NCBI GenBank assembly: GCA_937877545.1
Contig: CALFJE010000095.1
Location: forward strand, 1-22,012
Direction of reading: 5' to 3'
Origin: an uncultured Selenomonadales bacterium
GTDB lineage: Bacteria > Bacillota > Negativicutes > Selenomonadales > Selenomonadaceae
Length of the DNA: 22,012 nt
In this document: in pieces, positions 6,971-15,149 of the stretch
How the letters are laid out: each line of letters starts with the position of its first letter
How positions within the stretch are numbered: the stretch's first letter is position 1
Translations under genes and position numbers: made by a program
The notes under the pieces: model-generated
What the model was told of the DNA's origin: nothing
The model's database searches: none
The model's input: the letters and a program-made list of their open reading frames with translations, nothing else

Positions 6971-8266
6971 TTATATCAACTCCAAAAATTTTTCCAAATC
7001 CTCCAACGCTCTGGCTGATAATTTTTCCTTGCGCAAACGTTTGGGCGTGCGACCCTCAAGCGGCGGCAACAATCCGAACGTAACGTTCATGGGCTGAAAG
7101 TCCTCCGCGACCGCTGTCGTTATGTAGTGCGCCAAGGCTCCGTGGCAAGTCGTCGGCGGGAATATCAGCGGCTCCAAATTTTTAGCAAGCCGCGCCGCGT
7201 TGACGCCCGCCATTAAGCCCGACGCCGCCGATTCGACGTAGCCCTCCACGCCCGTGATTTGCCCCGCGAATAATATCCTCGGCGAACTTTTAAGTTGAAA
7301 CGTCGGCATTAAAAGTTTCGGCGAATTGATGTAAGTGTTCCTGTGCATGACGCCGAATCTTACGAACTGAGCCGCCTCCAGCCCCGGTATCAGGCGGAAG
7401 ACGCGCCGTTGTTCGCCCCACGTCAAATGCGTTTGGAATCCAACCAAATTGTAGAGCGTCGCCTCGCGATTGTCCTGCCGCAGTTGCACGACAGCATAAG
7501 GCATTCGCCCCGTGCGCGGGTCTTTCAAGCCGACGGGTTTTAAGTTGCCGTAGCGCATGGTGTCTTCGCCGCGTGACGCCAATACTTCGACCGGCAAGCA
7601 GCCCTCAAAGAAAATTTCCCGTTCAAAATCGTGCGGCTTAGTCTTCTCGGCGGCAACCAACTCTGCGCGGAAAGTCAGATATTCGTCACGCGTCATGGGG
7701 CAATTTATATAAGCGTCGCCGTCGCCCTTGCCGTAGCGCGAAGCCTTGAACGCCTTGCCGAAGTCAATCGAATCGACCGTAACAATGGGAGCCGCCGCGT
7801 CGTAGAAATAAAAATCGTCGCCGCCCGTGAGCCGCTTAATTTCGTCGGCAAGTGCGCCTTCGGTGAGCGGACCGCTTGCGATTATCAACACGTCGTCGAA
7901 GTCAAGGCTCGTAACCTCCTCCTCGGCGAAGTGCACCACCGATTTAACGCGCTCGGTGACCAGCCGCCCAAATTCTGCGCGGTCTACCGCCAATGCGCCG
8001 CCCGCCGGGATTTGCGCCGAATCAGCCGCCGCCATTATCACCGAATCGAGCCGCCGCAATTCTTCCTTGAGCACGCCGACCGCATTGTTCAAGCCCGCCG
8101 CCCGCAATGAGTTACTGCAGACCAATTCGGCGAAGTTGCCCGTTTTGTGCGCGGGTGTCAATTTGGTCGGGCGCATCTCGTGCAAGACGACTTCCACGCC
8201 GCGTTTGGCGATTTGCCACGCCGCCTCGGAGCCGGCAAACCCCGCCCCTATAACGTGAACTTTCAA
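6971..8266 (-). CDS. trmFO: tRNA (uracil-54-C5)-methyltransferase TrmFO, folate/FAD-dependent
   Basis: 431 aa. The start is TTG at 8266, with GGAGG 7 bases upstream; it overlaps the topA stop as TTGA. The FAD-binding motif VIGAGFAGSEAAWQIAKRG is at residues 5-23. 'FAELVCSNSLR' (Cys-50) and 'FFEGCLPVEVLA' (about residue 225) hold the two conserved cysteines of TrmFO, and 'GEDTMRYGNLKPVGL', 'YAVVQLRQDN' and 'ITGVEGYVESAASGLMAG' are family signatures. The enzyme makes ribothymidine at position 54 of tRNA using methylene-tetrahydrofolate and FAD. Its place between topA and hslV is the standard Firmicutes arrangement. Confidence 0.96.
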   Translation of the reverse strand: MKVHVIGAGFAGSEAAWQIAKRGVEVVLHEMRPTKLTPAHKTGNFAELVCSNSLRAAGLNNAVGVLKEELRRLDSVIMAAADSAQIPAGGALAVDRAEFGRLVTERVKSVVHFAEEEVTSLDFDDVLIIASGPLTEGALADEIKRLTGGDDFYFYDAAAPIVTVDSIDFGKAFKASRYGKGDGDAYINCPMTRDEYLTFRAELVAAEKTKPHDFEREIFFEGCLPVEVLASRGEDTMRYGNLKPVGLKDPRTGRMPYAVVQLRQDNREATLYNLVGFQTHLTWGEQRRVFRLIPGLEAAQFVRFGVMHRNTYINSPKLLMPTFQLKSSPRILFAGQITGVEGYVESAASGLMAGVNAARLAKNLEPLIFPPTTCHGALAHYITTAVAEDFQPMNVTFGLLPPLEGRTPKRLRKEKLSARALEDLEKFLELI

Positions 8267-9897
8267 GATTGCGCCTCCGATTTACGTGCTTTGCGTTCAC
8301 GACGAGCCTCGGCGCGTTTTTTTATGTCCGCCAAAATTTTATTCATCGGGTGATTTTCCCGCGTCGAACAAGCCTCGTTGCCGCAATAGAACATGGGCGT
8401 GCGGTCGCGGAAACGGTGCGCGAACATCGTAGACCCGCAAACCTTACAAGTTATCGTCTGCGGCTCGTCCCACGTCGAAAAGTCGCACGACGTGCAACAG
8501 TAAAACGTCCGCCCCCGACTGATTGAACGCCTTGCCAATTGCCCGCCGCACTTCGGACATTTTTGCGCCAACGGCTCCAGCAACGGCTTGGTGTTTTTAC
8601 ATTCGGGGTAGCCCGAACACGCCAGAAACATTCCGTAGCGTCCGTGGCGAATCAGCATTTTGCGCCCGCATTTGTCGCAAGTCTCCTCAGATTCGACGAC
8701 CGGCTCGCTTTGCGGTTGAGCGTCCTCGCCGAGTGTAGCCATAGCCTCCGAGTACGCCGCATTGAACATCGCGCAATAATTTTCAATCACGTTGGACTTT
8801 TGAACTTTGCCCGTCGCAACCTCGCGGAGTTTGTCGGCAACCTCGTTGTAAGCCGTCGCGCTGAACACATCATCGAAGAAGCCCGCCAAAGCGTCAAGCA
8901 CGCGTTGACCCAGCGCGGTGACTTTGTACGTCGAATCCGCCGCCGTGATGTATTTGCGCTTGATAAGGCTGGCGATACCGACCGCGTAATACTCCGCCCA
9001 ATCAACGCCCAGCGCGTCGAATTTAGCCATCAACGCCGCGTCGTCGGAGCCGGCAAGCTTAATCTGCGCGGGCGTCGCAAGTTGCGCGTAAATCAGGCTG
9101 TAGACCTTGAACTGTTGCTCGGTAAGATATTTGCGGACGGCGTCGGGTTCGCGGCGTTCGCTCGTTAAGGCTATCGCTTTGCCGTGCGGGTAGGTTATGA
9201 GTCCGCCGCAACTGCCCGCCTCAAAGTTCATGCCCTCGTAGAGTTGGTCGGCGATTATCCGCGTGCGTGCCGCCGAAAAGTCCAATTCCTGCCGCGCCAA
9301 TTCTTGGAGAGTCGCTGAAGTCAAGCTTTGCCCGACAGTCGCCTCAATCTGCGCGGGTGCCTCGGCGATTAACCTCAGCAACATGGCGCGGAACCTGCCG
9401 ACTTTGACGCCCCGCCAAATCGCTCGCGACAAATATTCCCCGACTTTGTGGCTTACGTATTTGTCAAGCAACTGTTTGGTTTGAAACGCCTCCGCTAAAT
9501 TTTCGTTAATCGGCTGTGCGTCCTCCATTGCTGCCTTGAAAGCGTCCTTTGTAAGTTCGTTTAGCAACAGTCTGCAACGCGAATCGGGATTCACGCCGAA
9601 AAGTTCGCAGTACTGCCGCGCCAAAAATTCTCCTTGTGCGTCGGGATTCGTCGCAAAAAAAACCCGCCGCGCCTTCAAGGTTTCGCGCTTGAGTTCGGTG
9701 AGTAATTTCCCTTTGCCGCGCACCGTGATATAGTCGGGCTGATAATCGTCGTCCACCCCGATTCGGCTTTTGGGCAAATCCTTAAGGAAGCCGTCCGTCG
9801 ACATTACCGAATACATTCGCCCCGCGAATTTTCGGAGCGTCCGAGCTTTCGCGCCGCTCTCAACCAATATCACCGACTTTAAAGTTTTCTCTGCCAC
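8263..9897 (-). CDS. topA: Altered type IA DNA topoisomerase (TopA-like), probably catalytically impaired
   Basis: 544 aa from the GTG at 9897 (GGAGG 9 bases upstream); an in-frame start at 9966 would overlap dprA. The N-terminus is a TOPRIM domain: 'VILVESGAKARTL' (Glu-13, Lys-17) and 'DLPKSRIGVDDDYQPDYITV'. But the Mg site, normally DxDxEGE, reads NPDAQGE (84-90), so the first Asp and the Glu are lost. The recognition region 'LLDKYVSHKVGEYLS...VGRFRAMLLRLI' is present. The segment that normally follows (about 100 residues of domains II/III) is missing. The active-site Tyr is kept in GGLITY (Tyr-236), but the usual MRTDS after it is absent and the text passes to PHGKAIALTS, a weak echo of HEAIRPTS. 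Three C4 zinc ribbons near the C-terminus are intact. The usual length is about 690 aa. There is no frameshift, so the gene seems maintained. Function: DNA-binding TopA relative, with relaxation activity doubtful. Confidence 0.8.
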   Translation of the reverse strand: MAEKTLKSVILVESGAKARTLRKFAGRMYSVMSTDGFLKDLPKSRIGVDDDYQPDYITVRGKGKLLTELKRETLKARRVFFATNPDAQGEFLARQYCELFGVNPDSRCRLLLNELTKDAFKAAMEDAQPINENLAEAFQTKQLLDKYVSHKVGEYLSRAIWRGVKVGRFRAMLLRLIAEAPAQIEATVGQSLTSATLQELARQELDFSAARTRIIADQLYEGMNFEAGSCGGLITYPHGKAIALTSERREPDAVRKYLTEQQFKVYSLIYAQLATPAQIKLAGSDDAALMAKFDALGVDWAEYYAVGIASLIKRKYITAADSTYKVTALGQRVLDALAGFFDDVFSATAYNEVADKLREVATGKVQKSNVIENYCAMFNAAYSEAMATLGEDAQPQSEPVVESEETCDKCGRKMLIRHGRYGMFLACSGYPECKNTKPLLEPLAQKCPKCGGQLARRSISRGRTFYCCTSCDFSTWDEPQTITCKVCGSTMFAHRFRDRTPMFYCGNEACSTRENHPMNKILADIKKRAEARRERKARKSEAQS

Positions 9898-9934
9898 CTG
9901 TTCAACCTCCAACTTTGCGCTTGTATCGCCGCGT

Positions 9935-11026
9935 TCAACCGCCCAGCTTGCGTTTGTAACGCCCAATCTCCTCGATTATGCAACCTTTCCTGTCAAGTTC
10001 CAAAATAATATCGGGCAACTCGTTCGGAAGAATCTCCTCAACCTGCATTAAAATTTCATCGTCCGAAATGTACCTGTCGAACGGAATAACCTCCAAAACC
10101 TTAACCGCCGTGTCGTCAAGGATAATCGGCTCGACGGCTTCAGGCTCGCTCTTGACGGCGGCAACCAAATTGTATTCGTTCAGCACGTCTTGAGCATTTT
10201 TGATAAGCGTCGCGCCGTCGCGAATCAGCTCGTTGCAGCCGCGACTCATCTTGGCGTAAATTTGCCCCGGAACCGCGAATACGTCACGACCGTAATCGTT
10301 AGCACGGTCGCTCGTGATTAGTGCGCCGCTTTTGGAGTCCGCCTCCACGACGATAATCCCGCGACTAAGCCCCGCGATAACTCTGTTGCGCGTCGGGAAG
10401 GTGCCTTGATTGGGCGGCAGTTGCGGCGGGAATTCGCTAAGGACGACGCCCGCCTCGGCTATCTGTTCAAAAAGCTTTTTATTTTCGCGGGGGAAGATAA
10501 CATTTATACCGCAACCCAAAACGGCGACGGTGCGCCCCGTCTCCAAAGCTCCGCGATGAGCAAAGCTGTCTATGCCGCGAGCCGCGCCGCTGACGACGGT
10601 CAAACCTGCCGCCGCCAATTCCCGCCCCAACTCCAACGCGACGTTTTGCCCGTAAGACGTATTGTGCCGCGAGCCGACTATCCCGATTCGCTGAGCGTTC
10701 GGTTGCAAGTTGCCGCGATAATAGAAAAACGCCGGCGCAGTGTCAATTTCCTTGAGCAACGGCGGATAATCCTCGTCGAAGATACTGCACAGCTTGATTT
10801 TCTGCCGTTGGCAATAGCCGACAAGTTTATCGGGCGCGTCGGGATGAGTTTGGCGGAAATTCAGAAACGCCTCCAGCGAAGGCTTGCGGACGCCCGACTT
10901 GACGAGGTCGGCGACGGAGGCTTTCCAAGCGGTTTTGGCACTGCCGAAGTACTTCACGACCAGGGCGATACTTCTGTTGCCGAAGCCCTCCGCGCCGCCC
11001 ATTGCCGCCATATAGTACTTTTCCAC
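9935..11026 (-). CDS. dprA: DNA-processing protein DprA
   Basis: 363 aa from a GTG at 11026 with GGGAGGGCGG just upstream; the further in-frame codon at 11071 lies over the predicted promoter. Layout: N-terminal helix-hairpin-helix/SAM-like segment (1-70), then the DprA Rossmann fold with 'RIGIVGSRHNTSYGQN', 'TVVSGAARGIDSFAHRGAL', 'TVAVLGCGINVIFPRENKKL', 'FPTRNRVIAGLSRGIIVVEA' and 'SGALITSDRANDYGRDVFAV', and a C-terminal winged-helix part ending 'LPDIILELDRKGCIIEEIGR'. DprA protects incoming single-stranded DNA and loads RecA during natural transformation, in the cytoplasm. It is the first gene of the minus-strand operon and is followed after 37 bases by topA. Confidence 0.95.
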   Translation of the reverse strand: MEKYYMAAMGGAEGFGNRSIALVVKYFGSAKTAWKASVADLVKSGVRKPSLEAFLNFRQTHPDAPDKLVGYCQRQKIKLCSIFDEDYPPLLKEIDTAPAFFYYRGNLQPNAQRIGIVGSRHNTSYGQNVALELGRELAAAGLTVVSGAARGIDSFAHRGALETGRTVAVLGCGINVIFPRENKKLFEQIAEAGVVLSEFPPQLPPNQGTFPTRNRVIAGLSRGIIVVEADSKSGALITSDRANDYGRDVFAVPGQIYAKMSRGCNELIRDGATLIKNAQDVLNEYNLVAAVKSEPEAVEPIILDDTAVKVLEVIPFDRYISDDEILMQVEEILPNELPDIILELDRKGCIIEEIGRYKRKLGG

Positions 11027-11059
11027 GTTGCCGCCCTCCCAATCGCTTTTACGCGCCGT

Positions 11060-11087
11060 ATAATACCACAAAAATTTTTTACTGCAA
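11060..11087 (-). promoter_or_regulatory. Promoter for the dprA-hslU operon
   Basis: On the minus strand: -35 TTGCAG (11087-11082), 16-base spacer ending in TGTGG, -10 TATTAT (11065-11060). The TGTGn before the -10 is the extended -10 element seen also before the RTX genes. Transcription would begin about 11053, giving a short leader to the GTG at 11026. Confidence 0.65.
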
Positions 11088-11102
11088 ATTTTTCGCGCTT
11101 AA

Positions 11103-11131
11103 GTGACAAAAATTTTTGGGCGTGATATTAT
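11103..11131 (+). promoter_or_regulatory. Promoter for the DUF896-proC operon
   Basis: -35 GTGACA (11103-11108), 17-base spacer, -10 TATTAT (11126-11131). It is back to back with the dprA promoter in a short divergent region rich in A/T runs, so the two may interfere or be co-regulated. Confidence 0.6.
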
Positions 11132-11153
11132 TGCCGCAAATTTTTTGGAGGCG

Positions 11154-11345
11154 ATGACGTTGATAACGCCGGAATTGTTGGCGCGGATAAACGAGCTGGC
11201 GCGAAAAAAACGGACAATCGGCTTGACGGCAGAGGAGCTTGCCGAGCAAAAAGGCTTGTACAAAATATATTTGGCGGCGATACGCGGGCAAGTGACGAGC
11301 TTGTTGGAAAGTATCGAATTCGTGGACGCGGAGGTAAAAAAATGA
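11154..11345 (+). CDS. DUF896 (UPF0291/YnzC-like) small protein
   Basis: 63 aa from the ATG at 11154 (TTGGAGG 4-10 bases upstream); an in-frame codon at 11103 lies inside the predicted promoter. The sequence MTLITPELLARINELARKKR followed by TIGLTAEELAEQKGLYKIYL is the DUF896 helical hairpin, a small cytoplasmic family common in Firmicutes. Bacillus YnzC belongs to it and has been linked to the SOS response, but the biochemical role is unknown. The end differs from most members (VTSLLESIEFVDAEVKK in place of a longer basic tail). The stop overlaps the proC start as ATGA, so the two are translationally coupled. Confidence 0.85.
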   Translation: MTLITPELLARINELARKKRTIGLTAEELAEQKGLYKIYLAAIRGQVTSLLESIEFVDAEVKK

Positions 11346-12133
11346 ACAAATTCAAGGTTGGCTTTATCGGCGGCGGTGCGCTTGCCGAATCGATTATTCG
11401 CGGCATTTGCGGCAAGATTTTTGCGCCGAGCGATATTTTTGTTTCGGAGATTAGGGCGGAGCGTTGCGAGGAACTGATTATGCGCTACGCCGTCAACGCC
11501 ACGACGGGCGCGAATTTCCTCGACAAGGTGAGCCTGCTGATAGTGGCGGTCAAGCCCAAAGACGCCGAGGCGACGTTCGCGAAGTTGCAAGGGAAAATCC
11601 CCGCGTCGACGCTGATAACCTACACGGTGGCGGGGCTTAAGTTGGCTAACGTCGAGAAATTCTTCCCCGAACATAAAATCGTGCGAATCATGCCCAACGT
11701 AGCGGTATCGGTCGGCGAGAGCATGACGGCTTACACGCTCAACAAAAATGCCGCGCAGGGCGGCGAGCTGATAAAAACTTTCTGGTCGACGCTGGGGCGT
11801 GCGGTCGAGGTCGAGGAAAAATTGATGGACGCGGTGACGGGGCTTAGCGGCTCCGGACCGGCTTACGCGTTCCTGATGATTGACGCGCTGTCTGACGGCG
11901 GCGTAGCGGCGGGCTTATCGCGGGCGCAGGCGATTGAATTGGCGGCGCAAACGCTCCTGGGCGCGGCTAAGATGGTCTTGCAACTGGGCGAACACCCCGA
12001 CGTTTTGCGCGACAAGGTAACCAGTCCTGCCGGCACGACGATTGAAGGTGTCCGCGTCTTGGAGCGCGGCGGCGTTCGGAGCGCGTTGATTGAGGCAGTC
12101 CTCGCGGCTACCGCCAAATCAAAATCGCTATAA
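11342..12133 (+). CDS. proC: Pyrroline-5-carboxylate reductase ProC
   Basis: 263 aa, normal length. The N-terminal NAD(P)-binding motif is 'KVGFIGGGALAESIIRGI' (residues 5-22), followed by 'LLIVAVKPKDAE' and 'VRIMPNVAVSVGES'. The dimerisation/active domain carries the ProC signature 'MDAVTGLSGSGPAYAFLMID' and 'ALSDGGVAAGLSRAQAIELA' and ends with 'VTSPAGTTIEGVRVLERGGV'. It catalyses the last step of proline synthesis, the reduction of 1-pyrroline-5-carboxylate, in the cytoplasm. It starts within the DUF896 stop (ATGA). A pilin-like pseudogene follows 21 bases later with no terminator between. Confidence 0.96.
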   Translation: MNKFKVGFIGGGALAESIIRGICGKIFAPSDIFVSEIRAERCEELIMRYAVNATTGANFLDKVSLLIVAVKPKDAEATFAKLQGKIPASTLITYTVAGLKLANVEKFFPEHKIVRIMPNVAVSVGESMTAYTLNKNAAQGGELIKTFWSTLGRAVEVEEKLMDAVTGLSGSGPAYAFLMIDALSDGGVAAGLSRAQAIELAAQTLLGAAKMVLQLGEHPDVLRDKVTSPAGTTIEGVRVLERGGVRSALIEAVLAATAKSKSL

Positions 12134-12154
12134 AAATTTTTTACGGGAGGTCGC

Positions 12155-12691
12155 ATGGAAAGCATATCGCAAAAGGGGCAAGGTATGCTCGAATACGCCT
12201 TGCTCTTGGGCTTTATCGCCGCGTGGCGATAGTCGTCTTCGTTAAGGGCGGTCTCGGCTACGCTATGGGAGGCGCGTTCGGCACGGCGGGCGAAAACTTG
12301 GCGGCGTCGAGCGAAACCTCCTTCGACTACGAGACGCTGACCGCCGAGGACGTTGCTCCGACCTACAAAACCCTAAACCGGCAGGCGATAAATCTTTCCG
12401 TGCAAAATATGTACGGCACGGTTATGGGCAGCGATACCGTCGACAAGGCGATTAAGTCCGAGACCAATCTGTTCGCCGACCCGACTGCCACGTCCGAAGG
12501 GCACCTTGCCTCGACGAAGGCTGAAGACGGATACCTTGCAAGCCCGCTATTCCGACGGCAAGGAGGTCATTTACTACCGCTTTTCGCCCGACGCCAATAA
12601 CGTCATGCAAATCGAAACCAATTCCGATAAAACTTTTCGCGAGTTCATGTCGCCGTTAGCCTGCAGCGGCGGTTGGGAATACGACCGTTAA
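12155..12691 (+). pseudogene. Flp/type-IV-like pilin gene with two frameshifts
   Basis: An ATG at 12155 with GGGAGG upstream opens MESISQKGQGMLEYALLLGF, a prepilin leader: cleavage after KG would leave QGMLE with Glu at +5 and a hydrophobic N-helix. The frame hits TAG at 12230. Shifting by one base near 12222 restores AVAIVVFVKGGLGYAMGGAF and about 100 more residues (to about 12530). The frame then breaks again, and a return to the first frame near 12505-12545 gives LQARYSDGKEVIYYRF and ends at TAA 12689-12691. One missing base and one extra base thus compensate each other. The pieces together give a protein of about 178 aa. Such pilins form Tad/Flp or pseudopilin fibres; no assembly genes are in the window. 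It is either a recently dead gene or contains sequence errors. Confidence 0.7.
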
Positions 12692-12711
12692 AGAAAATCT
12701 GCGCGGAGGCT

Positions 12712-12741
12712 TTAAATCCCGTCAACACGGCGGGATTTTTT
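12712..12741 (+). terminator. Intrinsic terminator after the pilin pseudogene
   Basis: AAATCCCG (12714-12721), 9-base loop, CGGGATTT (12731-12738), then further T residues. The 8-bp stem and T-run end transcription from the proC unit just before the first RTX promoter. Confidence 0.75.
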
Positions 12742-12751
12742 GTGTTATAAT
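12741..12751 (+). promoter_or_regulatory. Extended -10 promoter for the first RTX-locus gene
   Basis: TGTGT-TATAAT: a perfect -10 (12746-12751) preceded by the TRTGn extension. No clear -35 is seen because the terminator hairpin occupies that place (TCAACA at 12722-12727 is the best candidate). The leader to the ATG at 12789 would be about 30 bases. Confidence 0.6.
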
Positions 12752-12788
12752 TGCCTTGCTCAAACCGAGCAGGAAAGGACGGATACCA

Positions 12789-15062
12789 ATGGGCGACAAC
12801 GATATTCAATGGAGCGGCGCGACCGAAATAACCGAGGGCGGCACCTACGAGGACGAAAGTTATAATTCGACGACCGCCAACGAAAACGCCTTGCTAATCG
12901 ATACCGACGAGGACGTGGAGCTGAACAATCCGACCGTCACGAAAAGCGGCGGCGGCTCGGCAGACGATAACGCAAGCTTTTACGGCACCAACGCGGCTGT
13001 CCTGGTTATGGGCGGCACCACGACCTCAATCACGGGCGGCACAATCAATACCTCGGCGGCGGGCGCGAACGGCGTCTTCAGCTACGGCGGCAACGGCGGC
13101 GAAAACGGCGCGGCGGGCGACGGCACCGAAGTCATCATTTCCGAAACCACAATTAGAACCACCGGCGACGGCGCGGGCGGTATCATGACAACCGGCGGCG
13201 GCACCACTCAGGCTAATAACTTGACCGTAACGACAAGCGGACGCTCAAGCGCACCGATTCGCACGGACAGAGGCGGCGGCTCCGTCACCGTCAACGGCGG
13301 CTCCTATACCTCAAGCGGGCAGGGCTCCCCCGCCGTATATTCAACCGCCGACATCGAAATTGAAGACGCCACGCTTACCTCCAATCTCTCGGAGGGCGTC
13401 TGCATTGAAGGGCAAAATTCCGTTGCGCTCACGAATTGCACACTAACCGCCAACAACACCGCTCGTAACGGCAATGCACAATTCCTCGACGGCGTGATGA
13501 TTTATCAATCCATGTCGGGCGACTCCTCGGAAGGCACAGCGACTTTTTCCATGACGGGCGGCACCTTTACCAACAAGAGCGGGCACGCTTTCCACGTCAC
13601 GAACACCGAAGCCGTTATCAATCTGGAAGGCGTCACCATTGAAAATACGTCGGGCATTTTGCTCAGCGTCAGCGACGACGGTTGGAGCGGAGCCTCTAAT
13701 GTTGCCACGCTCAACGCAAATTGGCAGGAACTCACGGGCGACATCCTCGTCGGCGATAACTCCGAATTGACGCTTAACCTTTCGGACAGCTCGACGTTCA
13801 CGGGCAATATCAGCGGCTCAATCACCAACGCAAGCGGCTCCGCCATTTCAAGCGAAGTCGGCACCGTCAGCGTAACCTTGGACGATACCAGTAAATGGGT
13901 CTTGACGGGCGACGCTTATATCAGCGACTTTTCGGGCGACGCCGCCAATATCGTTGCCAATGGTTTCACCGTCTACGTAAACAACGAAGCTCTGGACGGC
14001 ACGACTGCCAACGACGATACCGCTACGACCGTTGCAAGCGGCATAGCTCTAAGCGCGGACGGCTCCACTTTGACGCTAGACGAGGACTTTGAGGGCAATA
14101 CCATTGACTTGGCGAATTATCCCTCCGTTACCACCGTCGACGCCGAAAATGCTCCCGCCAATAACGACGACGGCTTGACTATCGCAGGCAACGCGCTGAA
14201 TAATTCTATCGCGGGCAGCAGTCAGAACGTGAACCTCCTAACGGGCAGTTCGGGCAACAACACCTTGACCTTCGGCAGCGACTTAGGCAATTTTGTTTAC
14301 TACAGCGCGGCGGGCAATGATACCGTCACGGACTTTGCTTCGGGCACATTCGGCGACATCGTGATTATCGATACCACGGTTGAAAGTGTCATTAGAAGCG
14401 GCTCCAACGTCTCCATTACGGCATCTAACGGCAATGCTATCGTCTTGCAAACCGACAGCGAGGACGAACTCATCTTCTACTCCGTTGACGGCGTGAACGC
14501 CAAATCCGCGCAGATTGCCGACAGCACCGTCGATGCAATTCTTTACTCAGCCGATACGGATTATTTTGCCCTCGGACAGGAAGGCGTCTTGATTGTTTCG
14601 GACGACGCGGACAATGACATTCGACTCGACGGCTCGGAGGGGCAGGAATTCTTCAATATCGCGAACATCGACGCCTCGAACGCCACGGGCGATAACAGTT
14701 TGGGCGGCGACGCGAAAGCCAATATCATAATCGGCGGCAGCGGCTCAAACGTATTGTGGGGCGGCGAAGACTCGGCGGACGATATTCTGTTCGGCGGCGG
14801 CGAAAATGTATTCTTCCTCGGCAAAGCAAACGGTAACGACTTTGTGGCGAATGCCTCCGCGACCGATACCGTCAACCTGTACAACGCGACCTTGAGCGAC
14901 ATAGTTGCCACTTCGGACAACAACGGCGTCATATCGGTTGCGTTCAATACCGGCAACGTCATCGCCGTCCAAAGCACCGACACCTTAAGCGCGACGTTTA
15001 CTCTTTCAGACGGCTCCGCTTACCAATACAATCACGCAACTCAAACTTGGCAGGAAGCATAA
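12789..15062 (+). CDS. Beta-helix/RTX-like large secreted protein
   Basis: 757 aa from the ATG at 12789 (AGGAAAGGA about 9 bases upstream). It is very rich in Gly, Asn, Asp, Thr and Ser, acidic, and lacks Cys apart from two residues in the middle. Residues about 50-320 look like a right-handed parallel beta-helix (recurring 'ITGGTIN', 'VNGGSYTS', 'MTGGTFTN', 'LEGVTIEN' rungs), as in pectate-lyase-fold adhesins. From about 450 onward there are short RTX-like turns ('SSGNNTLTFG', 'AAGNDTVTDFASG', 'GGSGSNVLWGG', 'FGGGENVFFLG'). The last ~60 residues ('ATLSDIVA...FNTGNVIAVQ...FTLSDGSAYQYN', ending TWQEA) form a domain shared with the next gene. No Sec signal or anchor is visible, so type I or another leaderless export is the likely route (inference). 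A surface or extracellular adhesin or matrix protein is the best guess; no enzymatic motif was found. Confidence 0.8.
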   Translation: MGDNDIQWSGATEITEGGTYEDESYNSTTANENALLIDTDEDVELNNPTVTKSGGGSADDNASFYGTNAAVLVMGGTTTSITGGTINTSAAGANGVFSYGGNGGENGAAGDGTEVIISETTIRTTGDGAGGIMTTGGGTTQANNLTVTTSGRSSAPIRTDRGGGSVTVNGGSYTSSGQGSPAVYSTADIEIEDATLTSNLSEGVCIEGQNSVALTNCTLTANNTARNGNAQFLDGVMIYQSMSGDSSEGTATFSMTGGTFTNKSGHAFHVTNTEAVINLEGVTIENTSGILLSVSDDGWSGASNVATLNANWQELTGDILVGDNSELTLNLSDSSTFTGNISGSITNASGSAISSEVGTVSVTLDDTSKWVLTGDAYISDFSGDAANIVANGFTVYVNNEALDGTTANDDTATTVASGIALSADGSTLTLDEDFEGNTIDLANYPSVTTVDAENAPANNDDGLTIAGNALNNSIAGSSQNVNLLTGSSGNNTLTFGSDLGNFVYYSAAGNDTVTDFASGTFGDIVIIDTTVESVIRSGSNVSITASNGNAIVLQTDSEDELIFYSVDGVNAKSAQIADSTVDAILYSADTDYFALGQEGVLIVSDDADNDIRLDGSEGQEFFNIANIDASNATGDNSLGGDAKANIIIGGSGSNVLWGGEDSADDILFGGGENVFFLGKANGNDFVANASATDTVNLYNATLSDIVATSDNNGVISVAFNTGNVIAVQSTDTLSATFTLSDGSAYQYNHATQTWQEA

Positions 15063-15075
15063 AAATTATTTTTCG

Positions 15076-15108
15076 TCCTTCGGGCTTCGGCTCGGAGGAT
15101 TTTTTTTT
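15076..15108 (+). terminator. Intrinsic terminator with UUCG tetraloop
   Basis: TCCTTCGGGC-TTCG-GCTCGGAGGA gives a 10-bp stem (two G-U pairs) closed by the very stable UUCG loop, followed by nine T. An almost identical hairpin with a GAAA loop follows the next gene at 20650. Confidence 0.92.
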
Positions 15109-15113
15109 AACTG

Positions 15114-15143
15114 TTGCAAATTACCCTTCAAATGTGGTTTAAT
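15114..15143 (+). promoter_or_regulatory. Promoter for the 1753-aa RTX gene
   Basis: -35 TTGCAA (15114-15119), 18-base spacer ending TGTGG, -10 TTTAAT (15138-15143). The same elements, equally placed behind the terminator, recur at 20688-20716. Transcription would start near 15150, about 190 bases before the ATG. Confidence 0.65.
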
Positions 15144-15149
15144 TAGCCT

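Noticed and set aside
8263..9897. topA as a pseudogene
   Set aside because: There are no stops or frameshifts, the start signals are good, the trmFO start overlaps its stop and the zinc ribbons are intact; altered function fits better than decay.
10406..11125. Plus-strand open frame of 239 codons opposite dprA
   Set aside because: It lies wholly over a clear dprA and its promoter, has Arg/Leu-rich composition typical of antisense frames, and has no ribosome binding site.
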